DNA of 64,000 nt. Origin: Bowmanella denitrificans. GTDB taxonomy: Bacteria > Pseudomonadota > Gammaproteobacteria > Enterobacterales > Alteromonadaceae. The notes beneath the pieces were generated by a model. It was not told the origin of the DNA, did not search any database, and saw only the letters and a list, made by a program, of their open reading frames with translations. Shown piece after piece: positions 32,911-43,812 of this stretch (positions are counted from its first letter, which is position 1; every line of letters starts with the position of its first letter). Location: contig NZ_PEBU01000010.1 of the NCBI RefSeq assembly GCF_002887595.1, positions 161,433 through 225,432 on the forward strand. The letters run 5' to 3'. The translations under genes were made by a program, and so were the position numbers.

Positions 32911-35900
32911 CTATCGAGCGGACTCCGAATTGTGCCCTTGCAGAAACGCCAGCCCTTGTTCTTCCACCTGCAAACATTCTTGGTTAAAGCTGTCCATCAG
33001 TGCCTGAGCCTGGACAATATGGCCGGTTTTCAGATGCTCTTCCAGTTCCTGACACAAAGCCCGTAGTTTTGGTACACCGGTATAACAGCAGGCACCATGT
33101 AGCTTATGTACCAGGTACTCGAGTTGACCATGATCTTCGGCCTGAGCGGCTTTCTTAATCAGGCTGTGCATATCGGGTAGTTGCTGAATAAAGGCATCCA
33201 GCATTTGTCTGGCATGGTGAGGATTGTCATTGGCCTGCTGCAGGGCCTGATTCCAGTCCAGACTTTCTTCCGACACCGGCTGACACCAACGTTTAATCAA
33301 CTTAATCAGATCATCAAAGTTGATAGGCTTAGGCAGATAATCGTCCATACCGGAACTCAACAGCTTTTCCTTTTCTTCCCGGAATGCGTGCGCCGTCACA
33401 GCAATAATGGGCGTACCACGGTTAAGATGGGTCTTGCGGATCATACGACTGGCCGCCAGGCCATCAATGCCGGGCATTTGCACATCCATTAGAATCAGAT
33501 CAAAAGCCTCTTTTTCGCAGCGATCGGCCGCATCCTGACCATTGAAGCTTAAGGCCAGTTCCACCGGCGAGTCACGCAGCCAGGTGGCCAGCAGACGCAG
33601 GTTGATTTCCATATCATCCACGGCCAACACGCTCGCCTTGGGTAGGCTCTTAAGTTGGCGGCTGAAATTGTCGTTTTGAATCGGCGCAGGCGGCTGCAGC
33701 AGATTTTCCAGCTTGCTCGGTGTGAGTGGCCTTTCAATACGCCGTTCAAACATGGCAGAAATGATATCCTGCTGACTGGGCCTGGGGCCGCAATCCAGCA
33801 AAATCTTATGTCTGGCTGGCAAGGATTCCAGGTTCGCCAACTGTTGTTGATACCCCTGACAATACTCATCGGCACAGGCCAGAAACAGATAATCAAACGG
33901 TCCTTGCTGTTGTGCAAGATAGTTAAAGCTGTCGGTACTGGTAACCACTGCGCCCAGGGCCTTAAACATTTTGGCCATGGCCTGCCTGGCCGGTGGATAA
34001 GCATCAAATAACAGTACTTGCTTACCCTGCCATCGACCATTGGCGGCCAACGACATCTTCTGACTAAGCTTATTGACCCGCAATTTCACCACAAACTCGG
34101 TGCCGATGCCTTGCTCACTGTGCAGGTCGATACTGCCGCGCATCAATTTGACCAGTTCCTGACAGATGGCCAGCCCCAGGCCGGTGCCCTGATACTCCCT
34201 GTTGGTGGCACCGTCTAATTGTGAAAAGGCGGAAAATAGCTTATGCCGGTCTTCCCGGCTGATACCTATGCCGGTGTCTTCAATGCGAAACACTAGCTCA
34301 TACAAGCCATTAGCCTGATCATCACCACTCACCGCCAGCCGCACATGGCCATAACGGGTAAATTTGATCGCGTTGCCAATCAGGTTGGTCAGCACCTGGC
34401 GAATACGCGCAGCATCACCGATGAGTTTTTTCGGCAGAGGGCTTAAGTCACAAATCAGTTCCAGGCCTTTGGCATGGGCCGAACGGGCCATCAGCCCGGT
34501 GAGCTCTTCCAGCAACTCGGTGGGGCAAAAAGGCTCATTATTGATTTGCAGCTTGCCGGCTTCTATTTTGGAGAAGTCCAGCACGTCGTTAATGATATTC
34601 AGCAGGTTATTGGCTGATGCATTGATAATACGCACATGCTCTTGTTTCTCGGCGGGCAGTGGCGTGTTGGCCAATTCCTGGCTGAAACCCAGAATCGCAT
34701 TGAGCGGGGTGCGGATTTCATGGCTCATATTGGCCAGAAACTGGGATTTAATCTTACTGGCCTGTATTGCCTGTTTGCGGGCGATGTCCAGCCTGGCATT
34801 CTGCTCTTCAATAATTTCCATATTGTTGCGTAGATCGTTGGTTACCAGGTCCACTGAATGGCTCAACTGGGTCTGGCTTTTCTCCATTAACGCCAGGGAA
34901 AATAATCCCGCTTCCACAAACACACCCATCTGGAAGCAATAGGTAGTGAGGAAATTGGTTGGCAGCCAGCCAAGCAGCCCCAGCATACCAGCCAGCGCGG
35001 CAGTGAGCAGGATACTCCAGGCAAACACAAAATATCGGGCCGGTTTAAACTGGTTGGCGTAGCTTTCATAGCCAGCATACAGGTAACTGCTGATAGCCAG
35101 CATACTGACCAGATAAACGGCATTATTCTGCCAGGCCGGATCCAGAAAATTACCCAGTGACGCCAATCCCAGCAGCACATTAATCAGCAAAATGCCTATG
35201 ATCAGACGCGCGGCTTTGGGGGCGTTTTGCCTGACATCCAGAAAAGTGAAAGTAAAAATGCCGGCCGCCAGTGCCACCACTACGAACAGCAAATCTGTAT
35301 GTTGATTTAGCCAGTCAGAAACGGGGGAATGCCAATAGACCTGGATGTGTCCGCCCCAGACAAACTGCCATACCAAGACAGTGGCAATATAGGCGCAATA
35401 AATCAGTAAGTTAGTATCACGTAAGCTGGCAAACAGCGTCAGGTTGTATAACAGTAAAACCAGTAAGCCACCATAAAACATGCCCCACAGAAGATTTTCC
35501 AGGGCCTGCTTTTTGACGTGCAGGGGTTCGGCCGACAGCGTAACAGGTACTACTCTGGCTTCACCTTCACTATGCACCCGGATATACAGGTCCAGTCGGG
35601 TAGCGTATGGCAGTGTCGCTTCCAGGGACGGATAGCGAAAGGCTTGTCCGGCATTATTCTTACCCTGCTTACTGTGGGCCAGCACTTTACCCTGTGCAAC
35701 CAGATAAATATCCACATTGTCGTTCTGCGCATAACCTATATCCACCAGCCAGATGGGTTGCTGACTGACATTACTGAAGCTGGTGGTAAACCACAGCACG
35801 TCGTCGGCAAAACCGTAATTGGGGTTGTGCTGAGCTGGCCACTGGAATTCGCTTTGCCTGGTCATCACCTGGTCAATACCCAGGTTGCCCTGTTCATCCA

Positions 35901-36030
35901 CCAGCATGCGCATCTGATCGGTCAGACTGTGGGTTTTCTCTGCGTCAATTAACTGCAGACTGGCCTGGCCAGCAGCCGACAGGCTGAACAGCAAGGTCCA
36001 ACAGAGCAGAAAATACTTGGCAAACACCAT
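32911..36030 (-). CDS. Hybrid sensor histidine kinase with 7TMR-DISM input, receivers and HPt
   Basis: The protein has about 1039 residues. A signal peptide is followed by an extracytoplasmic DISMED2-like domain (about 35-180), a seven-helix 7TMR-DISM membrane module (about 180-385) and a coiled coil. Next come HisKA with ANMSHEIRTPLNAI (His437), a HATPase with DTGIGIS and GTGLGLAI, a degenerate receiver that lacks a clear phospho-acceptor Asp, a full receiver (ASVLAVDDMEINLR, LILMDVQMPG) and a C-terminal HPt with VHKLHGACCYTG. It can run a complete phosphorelay. 7TMR-DISM modules often sense carbohydrates or envelope ligands. No cognate regulator is adjacent. The ATG at 36030 is preferred over an upstream TTG. 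Confidence 0.93.
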   Translation of the reverse strand: MVFAKYFLLCWTLLFSLSAAGQASLQLIDAEKTHSLTDQMRMLVDEQGNLGIDQVMTRQSEFQWPAQHNPNYGFADDVLWFTTSFSNVSQQPIWLVDIGYAQNDNVDIYLVAQGKVLAHSKQGKNNAGQAFRYPSLEATLPYATRLDLYIRVHSEGEARVVPVTLSAEPLHVKKQALENLLWGMFYGGLLVLLLYNLTLFASLRDTNLLIYCAYIATVLVWQFVWGGHIQVYWHSPVSDWLNQHTDLLFVVVALAAGIFTFTFLDVRQNAPKAARLIIGILLINVLLGLASLGNFLDPAWQNNAVYLVSMLAISSYLYAGYESYANQFKPARYFVFAWSILLTAALAGMLGLLGWLPTNFLTTYCFQMGVFVEAGLFSLALMEKSQTQLSHSVDLVTNDLRNNMEIIEEQNARLDIARKQAIQASKIKSQFLANMSHEIRTPLNAILGFSQELANTPLPAEKQEHVRIINASANNLLNIINDVLDFSKIEAGKLQINNEPFCPTELLEELTGLMARSAHAKGLELICDLSPLPKKLIGDAARIRQVLTNLIGNAIKFTRYGHVRLAVSGDDQANGLYELVFRIEDTGIGISREDRHKLFSAFSQLDGATNREYQGTGLGLAICQELVKLMRGSIDLHSEQGIGTEFVVKLRVNKLSQKMSLAANGRWQGKQVLLFDAYPPARQAMAKMFKALGAVVTSTDSFNYLAQQQGPFDYLFLACADEYCQGYQQQLANLESLPARHKILLDCGPRPSQQDIISAMFERRIERPLTPSKLENLLQPPAPIQNDNFSRQLKSLPKASVLAVDDMEINLRLLATWLRDSPVELALSFNGQDAADRCEKEAFDLILMDVQMPGIDGLAASRMIRKTHLNRGTPIIAVTAHAFREEKEKLLSSGMDDYLPKPINFDDLIKLIKRWCQPVSEESLDWNQALQQANDNPHHARQMLDAFIQQLPDMHSLIKKAAQAEDHGQLEYLVHKLHGACCYTGVPKLRALCQELEEHLKTGHIVQAQALMDSFNQECLQVEEQGLAFLQGHNSESAR

Positions 36031-36225
36031 GGTTGTATCGGCTAAACGCGGTTCCAAAATCAAAGTGGTCTATTTAAGCATTGTCCACAAGGGGATACCA
36101 ATGTTAAGTTGCCATTTTAGCGGTGCCATCACTCTAAATCTTGTCTTGAACCGTAAATCGGCAAATGACAATACAACGGGTGCCAGGCCAGTTGCCAATT
36201 CCGATAAGAATCACGTAAAACCACT

Positions 36226-38553
36226 ATGAGCCAAGAAATCAGTATCAGTGCCGATGGCATAGAACAGTTGCCCCTGCGGCGTTTCACCGAAGAAGCCTAT
36301 CTGAATTATTCCATGTACGTGATTATGGACAGGGCTCTGCCGCATATCGGCGATGGCCTGAAACCCGTGCAACGGCGCATAGTTTATGCCATGTCCGACC
36401 TGGGCCTGAGCGCCACGGCTAAATACAAAAAGTCAGCCCGTACCGTGGGCGATGTGCTGGGTAAATTCCATCCGCACGGCGATTCGGCCTGTTACGAAGC
36501 CATGGTGTTAATGGCCCAGCCGTTTTCTTACCGCTATCCATTGGTTGACGGCCAGGGCAACTGGGGGGCGCCGGATGATCCAAAGTCCTTTGCCGCTATG
36601 CGTTACACCGAAGCGCGTTTGTCCCGCTACAGCGAATTGCTGCTAAACGAGTTGGGGCAGGGCACAGTGGATTGGGTGCCTAACTTTGACGGCACACTGA
36701 AAGAGCCCAAAGTGTTACCGGCCCGTATGCCGCATATTCTGATGAATGGTGTGACGGGCATTGCGGTAGGTATGGCCACGGATATTCCACCGCATAACCT
36801 GCGTGAACTGGCGCAGGCCTGCGTACATTTACTGGACAACAATAAAGCGGACGTGGCCGAACTGATGCAGTTTGTGCAAGGCCCGGATTACCCCACCGAA
36901 GCGGAAATCATCACGTCACGCGATGAAATTCAGAAAATTTACGAAAGCGGCCGCGGCTCCATTAAGGCCCGCGCCGTGTATGGCGAAGAAAATGGCGAAG
37001 TGGTGATTACTGCCCTGCCACATCAGGCCTCCGGCGGCAAAATTCTGGAACAGATCGCCGCGCAGATGCAGGCCAAAAAATTACCTATGGTTAGCGATCT
37101 GCGTGATGAATCAGACCATGAAAACCCTACCCGCCTGGTGATCACCCCGCGTTCCAACCGGGTGGATATGGACCAGTTGATGCAGCACCTGTTTGCCACC
37201 ACCGACCTGGAAAAAAGCTACCGGGTCAACCTCAATATGATTGGTCTGGACAACAGGCCCAAGGTCAAGGATTTAAGCAGTATTCTCAGCGAGTGGCTGG
37301 AATTCCGGCGCGATACGGTAACCCGTCGTTTGCAATATCGTCTGGAAAAGGTGTTAGCCAGATTACATATTCTGGAAGGCTTACTGATCGCCTTTTTGAA
37401 TATCGATGAGGTGATCCATATCATCCGTACAGAGGATGAACCCAAGCCCGTGCTGATGGCCAGATTCGGTATTTCAGACAAGCAGGCCGAAGCCATTCTG
37501 GAGCTGAAGTTACGCCATTTGGCCAAGCTGGAAGAAATGAAGATCCGCGGCGAACAGGACGAACTGGCCGCCGAGCGTGACAAGCTTGAGGGTATTCTGG
37601 GTTCCAGTACTAAGCTGAAAAATCTGATCAAAAAGGAAATTCAGGCCGATGCGGAAAAATACGGTGACGCGCGCCGTTCCCCGATTATTCAGCGCCAGGA
37701 AGCCAAAGCCTTGTCAGAAAAAGAGCTGGTGCCATCCGAAGCCGTTACCGTGGTGTTGTCGGAAAAAGGCTGGGCACGTTGTGCCAAGGGCCACGATGTA
37801 GACGCACAAGGTCTGAGCTATAAAGCAGGTGATCAGTACCTGGCGTCGGCCAGAGGCCGCAGCAATCAGCAGGCCGTGTTCCTGGATTCCTCCGGACGTA
37901 CTTTTGCCTGCGATGCTCACACCCTGCCGTCGGCCAGAAGTCAGGGCGAACCATTAACCGGTCGTTTTAATATTGTCGGCGGCGAAAACGTCGAACATGT
38001 CGTGATGAGCAACGATGACGACCAATACCTGCTGGCATCCGACGCAGGTTATGGCTTTATTGGTAAGTTTGCCGATATGGTCAGTAAAAACAAGGCTGGC
38101 AAGGCCTACCTTAGCCTGCCGATGGCCGCCAAAGTATTAACCCCACAACGGGTGCGTGATGTACAAAGCGACTGGTGCCTGGCCATTTCCACCGAAGGAC
38201 GAATGCTGATGTTCCCGCTTAAGGATTTGCCGGAGCTGGGCAAAGGTAAGGGTAACAAGATCATTAGTATTCCTTCCGCCAAGGCCCAGGCCCGGGAAGA
38301 ATACGTAAAGGTATTGGCAGTGGTGCCACAAGGGGCACAGGTTAAAATTCTGGCCGGTAAACGCGGTATGACCCTGAGTGCCGAGGACTTAAGTCACTTC
38401 CAGGGTGAACGGGGCCGCCGCGGACATAAACTGCCCCGCGGTTTGCAGCGGGTGGATGGCATTGAGGTCATAGCGCCGGAAGTAAAAGCCGCCAGCCTGA
38501 CAGAAGGTGAGTCCACCACAGAGTCTCAGGCAGATAACAGTGCCAACAGCTGA
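36226..38553 (+). CDS. parC: DNA topoisomerase IV subunit A
   Basis: The protein has 775 residues. ParC with ParE unlinks daughter chromosomes. The winged-helix and catalytic core includes [22 protein letters not shown] and the active-site Tyr127 in [11 protein letters not shown]. The quinolone-resistance region [12 protein letters not shown] has the wild-type Ser87 and Glu91, equivalent to E. coli Ser80 and Glu84. The C-terminal half holds the beta-pinwheel domain (about 490-745). parE is not adjacent here. The 3' end overlaps the convergent yeiH-like gene by 28 bases. Confidence 0.97.
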   Translation: MSQEISISADGIEQLPLRRFTEEAYLNYSMYVIMDRALPHIGDGLKPVQRRIVYAMSDLGLSATAKYKKSARTVGDVLGKFHPHGDSACYEAMVLMAQPFSYRYPLVDGQGNWGAPDDPKSFAAMRYTEARLSRYSELLLNELGQGTVDWVPNFDGTLKEPKVLPARMPHILMNGVTGIAVGMATDIPPHNLRELAQACVHLLDNNKADVAELMQFVQGPDYPTEAEIITSRDEIQKIYESGRGSIKARAVYGEENGEVVITALPHQASGGKILEQIAAQMQAKKLPMVSDLRDESDHENPTRLVITPRSNRVDMDQLMQHLFATTDLEKSYRVNLNMIGLDNRPKVKDLSSILSEWLEFRRDTVTRRLQYRLEKVLARLHILEGLLIAFLNIDEVIHIIRTEDEPKPVLMARFGISDKQAEAILELKLRHLAKLEEMKIRGEQDELAAERDKLEGILGSSTKLKNLIKKEIQADAEKYGDARRSPIIQRQEAKALSEKELVPSEAVTVVLSEKGWARCAKGHDVDAQGLSYKAGDQYLASARGRSNQQAVFLDSSGRTFACDAHTLPSARSQGEPLTGRFNIVGGENVEHVVMSNDDDQYLLASDAGYGFIGKFADMVSKNKAGKAYLSLPMAAKVLTPQRVRDVQSDWCLAISTEGRMLMFPLKDLPELGKGKGNKIISIPSAKAQAREEYVKVLAVVPQGAQVKILAGKRGMTLSAEDLSHFQGERGRRGHKLPRGLQRVDGIEVIAPEVKAASLTEGESTTESQADNSANS

Positions 38554-39533
38554 CTGAGCAAATAACCACCAATCAGTAGCAACAAAAACAGCGCCGCCGC
38601 CAGCAACAGCGGACGGCGCCCTGCCCTGACCACCTGAGCGGCGCGGGTGTTCAACCCCAACGCCAGCATGGCCATAGTCAACATCAGATCATCCAGTACT
38701 TGCAGCATATGCAGGCCTGAGATGGGCAACCAATCCAGAGTTCTGATAGCACTGCAACACAAAAATCCCAGGGCAAACCAGGGTAAGTGCAGCGATTTCT
38801 CGCTGCGCCCTGGCGTGTTGGATTGCTGCCAGCCCAACCAAACAAGAAAAGGGGCCAACAGCATCACCCGCAGCATTTTTTCAATGATGGCGGCTTGCTG
38901 AACCTGTTCACTGACGGCGGCAGAAGCAGCGGCCACCTGGGCCACTTCGTGCACTGTGGCCCCGATCAGTACACCATATTGCTGTGCAGGCAAGGCCAGC
39001 AAGGAATAACCAAGGGGATACAACAACATGCTCAAGGTACCGAACAGCACCACAGTAGCAATGGCCACCGAGACTTTTTCTTCTGAAGCTTTGAGTACAG
39101 ATTGACTGGCCAGCACGGCCGCCGCGCCACAGATGGCGCTGCCGGCCCCCACCAGCAGACTGGTATGGCGGTCCAGCCCGAGTTTTTTGCCCAGCCACAA
39201 GGCACAGCTAATCACTGAGAAAATCACCAACACCGCCATTAGCACGCCTTGCATACCCACTTGCTGGATCTGCTCAAAGCCGATTCTGAATCCGTATAAG
39301 CCAATGGCGATACGCAGCAAGGGCCCCTTCGCCCATTGCAATGACGCGTCAACATGCACAAGCCCAGCTGCAAACCGGCTATGGCCCAATACCAATCCCA
39401 CAAGCATCGCCAACATCAAAGGTGAAATTGCCGGAACTTGCTGATTGAACAGCAGACACAATAGGCTGATTGACGCCAGCAACAGCATGCCATAGCAAAC
39501 AGAGGCGCGGGGGTGGATAGCATATGTGGGCAT
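38526..39533 (-). CDS. YeiH/UPF0324 family putative anion exporter
   Basis: This inner-membrane protein of 335 residues has about ten hydrophobic helices. Family features include [13 protein letters not shown] near the N-terminus, [22 protein letters not shown] and [13 protein letters not shown]. YeiH-type proteins are annotated as sulfate exporters, but direct evidence is limited. The gene is divergent from a LysR regulator of the YeiE type, the same pairing as yeiH and yeiE in E. coli, and its 3' end overlaps parC. Confidence 0.88.
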   Translation of the reverse strand: MPTYAIHPRASVCYGMLLLASISLLCLLFNQQVPAISPLMLAMLVGLVLGHSRFAAGLVHVDASLQWAKGPLLRIAIGLYGFRIGFEQIQQVGMQGVLMAVLVIFSVISCALWLGKKLGLDRHTSLLVGAGSAICGAAAVLASQSVLKASEEKVSVAIATVVLFGTLSMLLYPLGYSLLALPAQQYGVLIGATVHEVAQVAAASAAVSEQVQQAAIIEKMLRVMLLAPFLVWLGWQQSNTPGRSEKSLHLPWFALGFLCCSAIRTLDWLPISGLHMLQVLDDLMLTMAMLALGLNTRAAQVVRAGRRPLLLAAALFLLLLIGGYLLSQLLALLSA

Positions 39534-39602
39534 AGTAACGCGTCGCAGAGTGGAGATAGGTATAGCTTATAAGTTTCTTTTATATAAAAATAATGCATTA
39601 AA

Positions 39603-39618
39603 CTCATAAAAATATGAG
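39603..39618. promoter_or_regulatory. Palindrome in the yeiH/yeiE-like divergent promoter
   Basis: CTCATA (39603-39608) and TATGAG (39613-39618) form a dyad in the AT-rich 93-base divergent region, 9 bases before the LysR gene start. It may be the site of LysR autoregulation or part of a promoter. Confidence 0.35.
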
Positions 39619-39626
39619 CTGGTTTT

Positions 39627-40526
39627 ATGTATTTAAATCTTCACTTACTGCGTATTTTCCTGCATGTGGCACAGCAAGGCAGCTTCAGCCGCGCTGCTGA
39701 GCAGCTTTCCATCACCCAGCCTGCTGTATCCAAAGGGATCAGTGAACTGGAAACACAGTTGGGACTGGATTTACTGGAGCGTGTCGGGGCGTCGTTGCGT
39801 GGGCGCAGGCAATGGCACCTGACCGAACATGGCCAGGCATTATTTGAACACGCCAAGGGTATCTTTGCCCTGGAACGCGTGGCCGTGGAAGACCTGCAAG
39901 CCAGGCTCGACTGTCAGCGAGGCCATTTACATATAGGTGCCAGTTCCACCATCGCCGGGTATTGGCTGGCCGACGCCTGCATGACCTTCAGCCGGGAATT
40001 TCCGCAAGCACAGCTGAGCCTGATGTCAGCCAATACCGACGATATCTGCGCAGCCCTGCAGGACGGCCAGATAGAACTGGCATTAGTGGAGGGCCAGACC
40101 GAGAATGCAAAATTCACCATACAGCATTGGCATGACGAGCCGCTGAAGCTGGTGTGTCCGGCCAGTTGGGCTGTATCTGACATTAGTCTGTCAGAAGTAC
40201 GCTGGTTGTGGCGCGAGCCAGGCTCCGGCACCAGAGCCTGGATGGAGCAGCACTTGCGCAGCGCCGCTATTCAGCCCAAATACAGTATGGAGATTGGCAG
40301 CAACGAGGGTATCGCCCGGGCAGTAGCGGCGGGCGTTGGCGTATCCATCTTGCCTTTGCGGGTATGCCAAGAACTGCTGGCATTGGGTAAGCTACAGATC
40401 ATTGATACCCCCTGGAGTCAAAACCTGACACGTCCGCTGTATTTAATGAACCTGCAACACCGGCCGTTATCGCCGCTGGGTAAAGCATTTATGGTCAAGA
40501 TTCAGGCTGTGAAACCACCTTTGTGA
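39627..40526 (+). CDS. LysR-type regulator, YeiE-like
   Basis: The protein has 299 residues. The N-terminal HTH (about 1-60) includes SFSRAAEQLSITQPAVSKGI, and the C-terminal effector domain has a CysB/YeiE-type pocket start (IGASSTIAGYWLAD). It is divergent from the yeiH-like exporter gene, which is its likely target. E. coli YeiE responds to sulfite, a reasonable but unproven effector here given the exporter family. Confidence 0.88.
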   Translation: MYLNLHLLRIFLHVAQQGSFSRAAEQLSITQPAVSKGISELETQLGLDLLERVGASLRGRRQWHLTEHGQALFEHAKGIFALERVAVEDLQARLDCQRGHLHIGASSTIAGYWLADACMTFSREFPQAQLSLMSANTDDICAALQDGQIELALVEGQTENAKFTIQHWHDEPLKLVCPASWAVSDISLSEVRWLWREPGSGTRAWMEQHLRSAAIQPKYSMEIGSNEGIARAVAAGVGVSILPLRVCQELLALGKLQIIDTPWSQNLTRPLYLMNLQHRPLSPLGKAFMVKIQAVKPPL

Positions 40527-40626
40527 AACAAAGATTGAATCAAAACGATAGGTGCTGCTATCTTTCCATGCCTAAAGCCGCCGGATTGCGGTGGCATACT
40601 AACAACACCAAAACAGGGAAAGTCAA

Positions 40627-42000
40627 ATGTCTGAACTTGCCAGCAAAGTCGTTGCACAAAAGTCTGTGGCCGCCAAAATCGGTGGCTTAATCGTCGCGGT
40701 CATCCTGATTTTTGCCTTTATTTCTAACTCGGTGTTTTATGCCGAGCCTGGTTATATCTACCATGTGCGCACAGTAACGGGGAATGAGGAAGTGGTGACC
40801 GATGTGGGTTATCAGTTTTTCCCTTTTGGCCGTTATAACTCCTGGAAACGCGCCATGACAGTGCAGTCTGTACGTGGCGCCGATGCTGATGATATTCACC
40901 CGGAAAAAGATTCAGACAATGCATCGGCAACCTTGCCGCCCATGAGCATTATGTTTCTGGATCAGGTCGACGCCCACGCCGAAGCCACGGTACGTTTTTC
41001 CATGCCCACCGATCAGCAGTCCTTTTTAAAGCTCGCCCATGAGTACCGCTCACCCGAAAACCTGCTGCGCACTGCGCTAATGCCGGCCTTTAAGGAAACT
41101 TTGCAAGCCAATGCCTCATTAATGACCGCAGAAGAATATTACTCTGGCGGCCGTACCCAGTTTAACTCGGAATTTGAAAACCAGATGAGCCGTGGCATTT
41201 TCCTGGTCAAGCGTCAGGAAGAAACCGTTAGTTCCATGAAACGTGCCGCTGGCAGCGCTAATGTGGCACTTGGCACGCAGCAGGAAGAATATGGTGAAGA
41301 CAGCAAGACCGTCTTTACGGTGAAGAAAATCCTCGGTCAGGACGGCCAGCCACAGCGCAAAGAGCAGCGTTTCCAGCATTTTGGTATTACCGTGGTTTCT
41401 GCCCTGGTTACCGATATGCGCCCCAACAACAAGTTTGTTGAACGTATGCAACTCAAGCAGAAGGCCTCAGCCGATCGCGCCATTGCCCGCGAGCAAAGGG
41501 TGCAGGAAGAAGAGCAACGACTGCTGGCCATCGCCCGCGGTGAACGGGAAGTGGCGGAGCGTCAGGCCAAGGCCAAAGTGGAGCAAATAGAAAAAACCAC
41601 CGATGCCGAAACCGATAAGCAACTGGCCATTACTTCTGCACAAAAATTGCGTGACCAGGCAGCCATCAGCAAAGAAACCGCACAAATCGAGCTGGAAAAA
41701 GCCATGATTGAAGCGGAAACGGTACGTACCCTGGCAGAAGCCGAAGCCTATCAGAAGAAAGTCATCCTGCAGGCCGATAACGCCCTGGCACAAAAACTGG
41801 ACGCCGAAGTAAAAATTCAGCAACTCTGGGCCGACGCCTTTGCCCGCCGTCAGGTGCCCACTTACGTATTTGGCGGCGGCGATTCTGGCACCCCCACCGG
41901 CAGCGATGCAGAAGCCAAGGTATTTATGCAGATGCTGACCCTGGATGCCGCCAAGCGCCTTAGCTACGACCGCGAACTAACCAAGAAGAAGGGCGATTAA
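40627..42000 (+). CDS. SPFH/band 7 domain membrane protein
   Basis: The protein has 457 residues. One N-terminal membrane helix (GGLIVAVILIFAFISNSVF) is followed by an SPFH domain (about 45-280) and a long Ala/Glu-rich coiled coil (about 280-400, EQRVQEEEQRLLAIARGEREV). The topology is that of flotillin- and prohibitin-like scaffolds, which form oligomers in the inner membrane. No serine-protease or NfeD partner gene lies beside it. A GGGAAAG site precedes the ATG. It precedes an exported amidohydrolase gene by 22 bases, but a functional link is not evident. Confidence 0.82.
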   Translation: MSELASKVVAQKSVAAKIGGLIVAVILIFAFISNSVFYAEPGYIYHVRTVTGNEEVVTDVGYQFFPFGRYNSWKRAMTVQSVRGADADDIHPEKDSDNASATLPPMSIMFLDQVDAHAEATVRFSMPTDQQSFLKLAHEYRSPENLLRTALMPAFKETLQANASLMTAEEYYSGGRTQFNSEFENQMSRGIFLVKRQEETVSSMKRAAGSANVALGTQQEEYGEDSKTVFTVKKILGQDGQPQRKEQRFQHFGITVVSALVTDMRPNNKFVERMQLKQKASADRAIAREQRVQEEEQRLLAIARGEREVAERQAKAKVEQIEKTTDAETDKQLAITSAQKLRDQAAISKETAQIELEKAMIEAETVRTLAEAEAYQKKVILQADNALAQKLDAEVKIQQLWADAFARRQVPTYVFGGGDSGTPTGSDAEAKVFMQMLTLDAAKRLSYDRELTKKKGD

Positions 42001-42022
42001 GTGGTAGCGGCGAGATACCTGC

Positions 42023-43471
42023 ATGCGGCCATTCTTTAAGCCAGACCGGGCCAAGTCAGCAACAGGTATTGCAGGCCTGTTGCTGATAACGGGTCTGGCC
42101 TGCTTTTCTTTGTTTGCTGCCGCTCCAACCCAGTTAGATTCATCACACAATCCCAATATCCAGGATTACCTGGCATTCCCCAGGCAAAGTATTGCCCTGC
42201 TTGATGTAGATATATTGGATGGCAGTGGAGGTCCCGCCTTAACGAGACAGACCGTTGTGCTGTCCAATGGTCGTATCAGCCAGATAGGGCCGGTTGCGAC
42301 AACCATAGTGCCGGAACAAGCCAAGCAGCTGCACCTGCCCGGCCATACGGTTATTCCTGGTCTTGTCGGCATGCATGATCATACCCATATGCCGGGCCAG
42401 ACCTTTCTGGGAGAAGTTGCTGCACGGTTATGGTTGGCCAGTGGGGTTACCACGATACAGACAGCAGGCAGTGCGGATTTTCAAGCAGAGCTGGGTCTAG
42501 CCGCGGCAATCCAACGTGATGATATGCCGGGCCCGACAATTTTCCCCACGGCCCCTTATCTCACCGGTCCTGATGGCAACGGCCCTATGCATAAACCCGA
42601 GACGCCAGCCCAGGCTCGTCAACTCGTCAGAGACTGGTCGGCCAAAGGTGCCACCTGGTTTAAGCTGTACCGGCACATTCAACCCACCATTGCTGCCGCG
42701 GTAATAGACGAAGCCCATAAACAGGGGCGTAAGGTAACCGGTCACTTATGTTCACTGACCTTTAGTGAAGCTGCCCAAATGGGTATCGACAGCATTGAAC
42801 ATGGCTTGATTTCCGCCACCGATTTTCATCCGCAAAAATCAGCCGGGCAATGTGTTTCATCACGCCAGGGCTTGGCTGCGCTGGATATTGAAGGAGAAGA
42901 GGTCGCCAAGCTGATTGACCTGCTGGTGGAAAAACAGGTTACCCTGACGTCCACCCTGGCTATTATCGAATCCCATTTTGCCCATCGCCCACAAGGTGAA
43001 GCGCGGAGCCTGGCACTGATGTCTGAGGCCTGGCAGCAAGCTTATCAGCGCCGTCAGCGGCAATTAAAGAACAATGCATCGTCTATGCCGGACGAAGTAC
43101 TCGCCAAGCTAATGGCTTTTGAACATCGTTTTGTGCAAGCAGGGGGCCATCTGGTAATGGGACCCGACCCTGGCCGTCATGTTCTGCCCGGGCATGGAAA
43201 TCAGCGAGGCTTTGAACTTTTGGTGGAAGCGGGATTCAGCCCGCCTCAGGCCTTAAAAATAGCCACCGCTAATGCTGCAAAAACCTTAGGGCAGGCCGCA
43301 CAGTTTGGACAAGTCGCCATCGGCTTCAATGCCGATTTAGTGGTTTTAAAAGGCAAGCTAGCAGCCGACGCCAGAGTTATCCGCAATGTGGAACTGGTGA
43401 TTAAGCAGGGCCAGGTCTACGACCCAGCCAAGCTGTTAGAGGGGTTGCAGGGACGGTTTGGACCGCAGTAG
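42023..43471 (+). CDS. Exported amidohydrolase-family protein
   Basis: The protein has 482 residues with an N-terminal signal or anchor (IAGLLLITGLACFSLFAAA). The amidohydrolase composite domain start is ILDGSGGPALTRQTVVLSNGRI, and the metal site begins with HDHTH in VIPGLVGMHDHTHMPG. Further likely ligands are in GHLCSL and EHGLISA, and GPDPGRHVLPGHG near the end matches the conserved Asp region. Related exported enzymes are imidazolonepropionase- or prolidase-like dipeptidases; the substrate is unknown. The ribosome binding site is weak. Confidence 0.8.
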   Translation: MRPFFKPDRAKSATGIAGLLLITGLACFSLFAAAPTQLDSSHNPNIQDYLAFPRQSIALLDVDILDGSGGPALTRQTVVLSNGRISQIGPVATTIVPEQAKQLHLPGHTVIPGLVGMHDHTHMPGQTFLGEVAARLWLASGVTTIQTAGSADFQAELGLAAAIQRDDMPGPTIFPTAPYLTGPDGNGPMHKPETPAQARQLVRDWSAKGATWFKLYRHIQPTIAAAVIDEAHKQGRKVTGHLCSLTFSEAAQMGIDSIEHGLISATDFHPQKSAGQCVSSRQGLAALDIEGEEVAKLIDLLVEKQVTLTSTLAIIESHFAHRPQGEARSLALMSEAWQQAYQRRQRQLKNNASSMPDEVLAKLMAFEHRFVQAGGHLVMGPDPGRHVLPGHGNQRGFELLVEAGFSPPQALKIATANAAKTLGQAAQFGQVAIGFNADLVVLKGKLAADARVIRNVELVIKQGQVYDPAKLLEGLQGRFGPQ

Positions 43472-43812
43472 CCAGCTTATAGAACATCCGAAATCATCTT
43501 GGCGAAATATTTGTCCTGTAAAAAGTATATTGAAACTAAAAGTTACTACTGATAACTTATCTTAAAGCTGCGGGAAGCGGAATCCACACATTGTATAGGG
43601 ATATCATACATGCCTCATTTGAATAATCGGCTTATTTCAAATATCTATATTCATTCAATATCACTATTCTCATTCTTCAGATTCTCCATTTTAACATTCA
43701 AATATTAATAGCAACTTACTACTACTTATTTATCGAAAACTAAATAAGGGGGAGATAACTTACCATCACAATCTAAAGACTTTCTGTTTTTATTACTTAA
43801 GGAACAAGTTTT
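43472..43812. other. AT-rich non-coding interval
   Basis: No gene is seen. The base composition turns sharply AT-rich compared with the upstream genes and stays so through the next two genes. It must contain the promoter of the LamG protein gene; a GGGGGAG stretch at 43749-43755 is not positioned as its ribosome binding site. Confidence 0.55.
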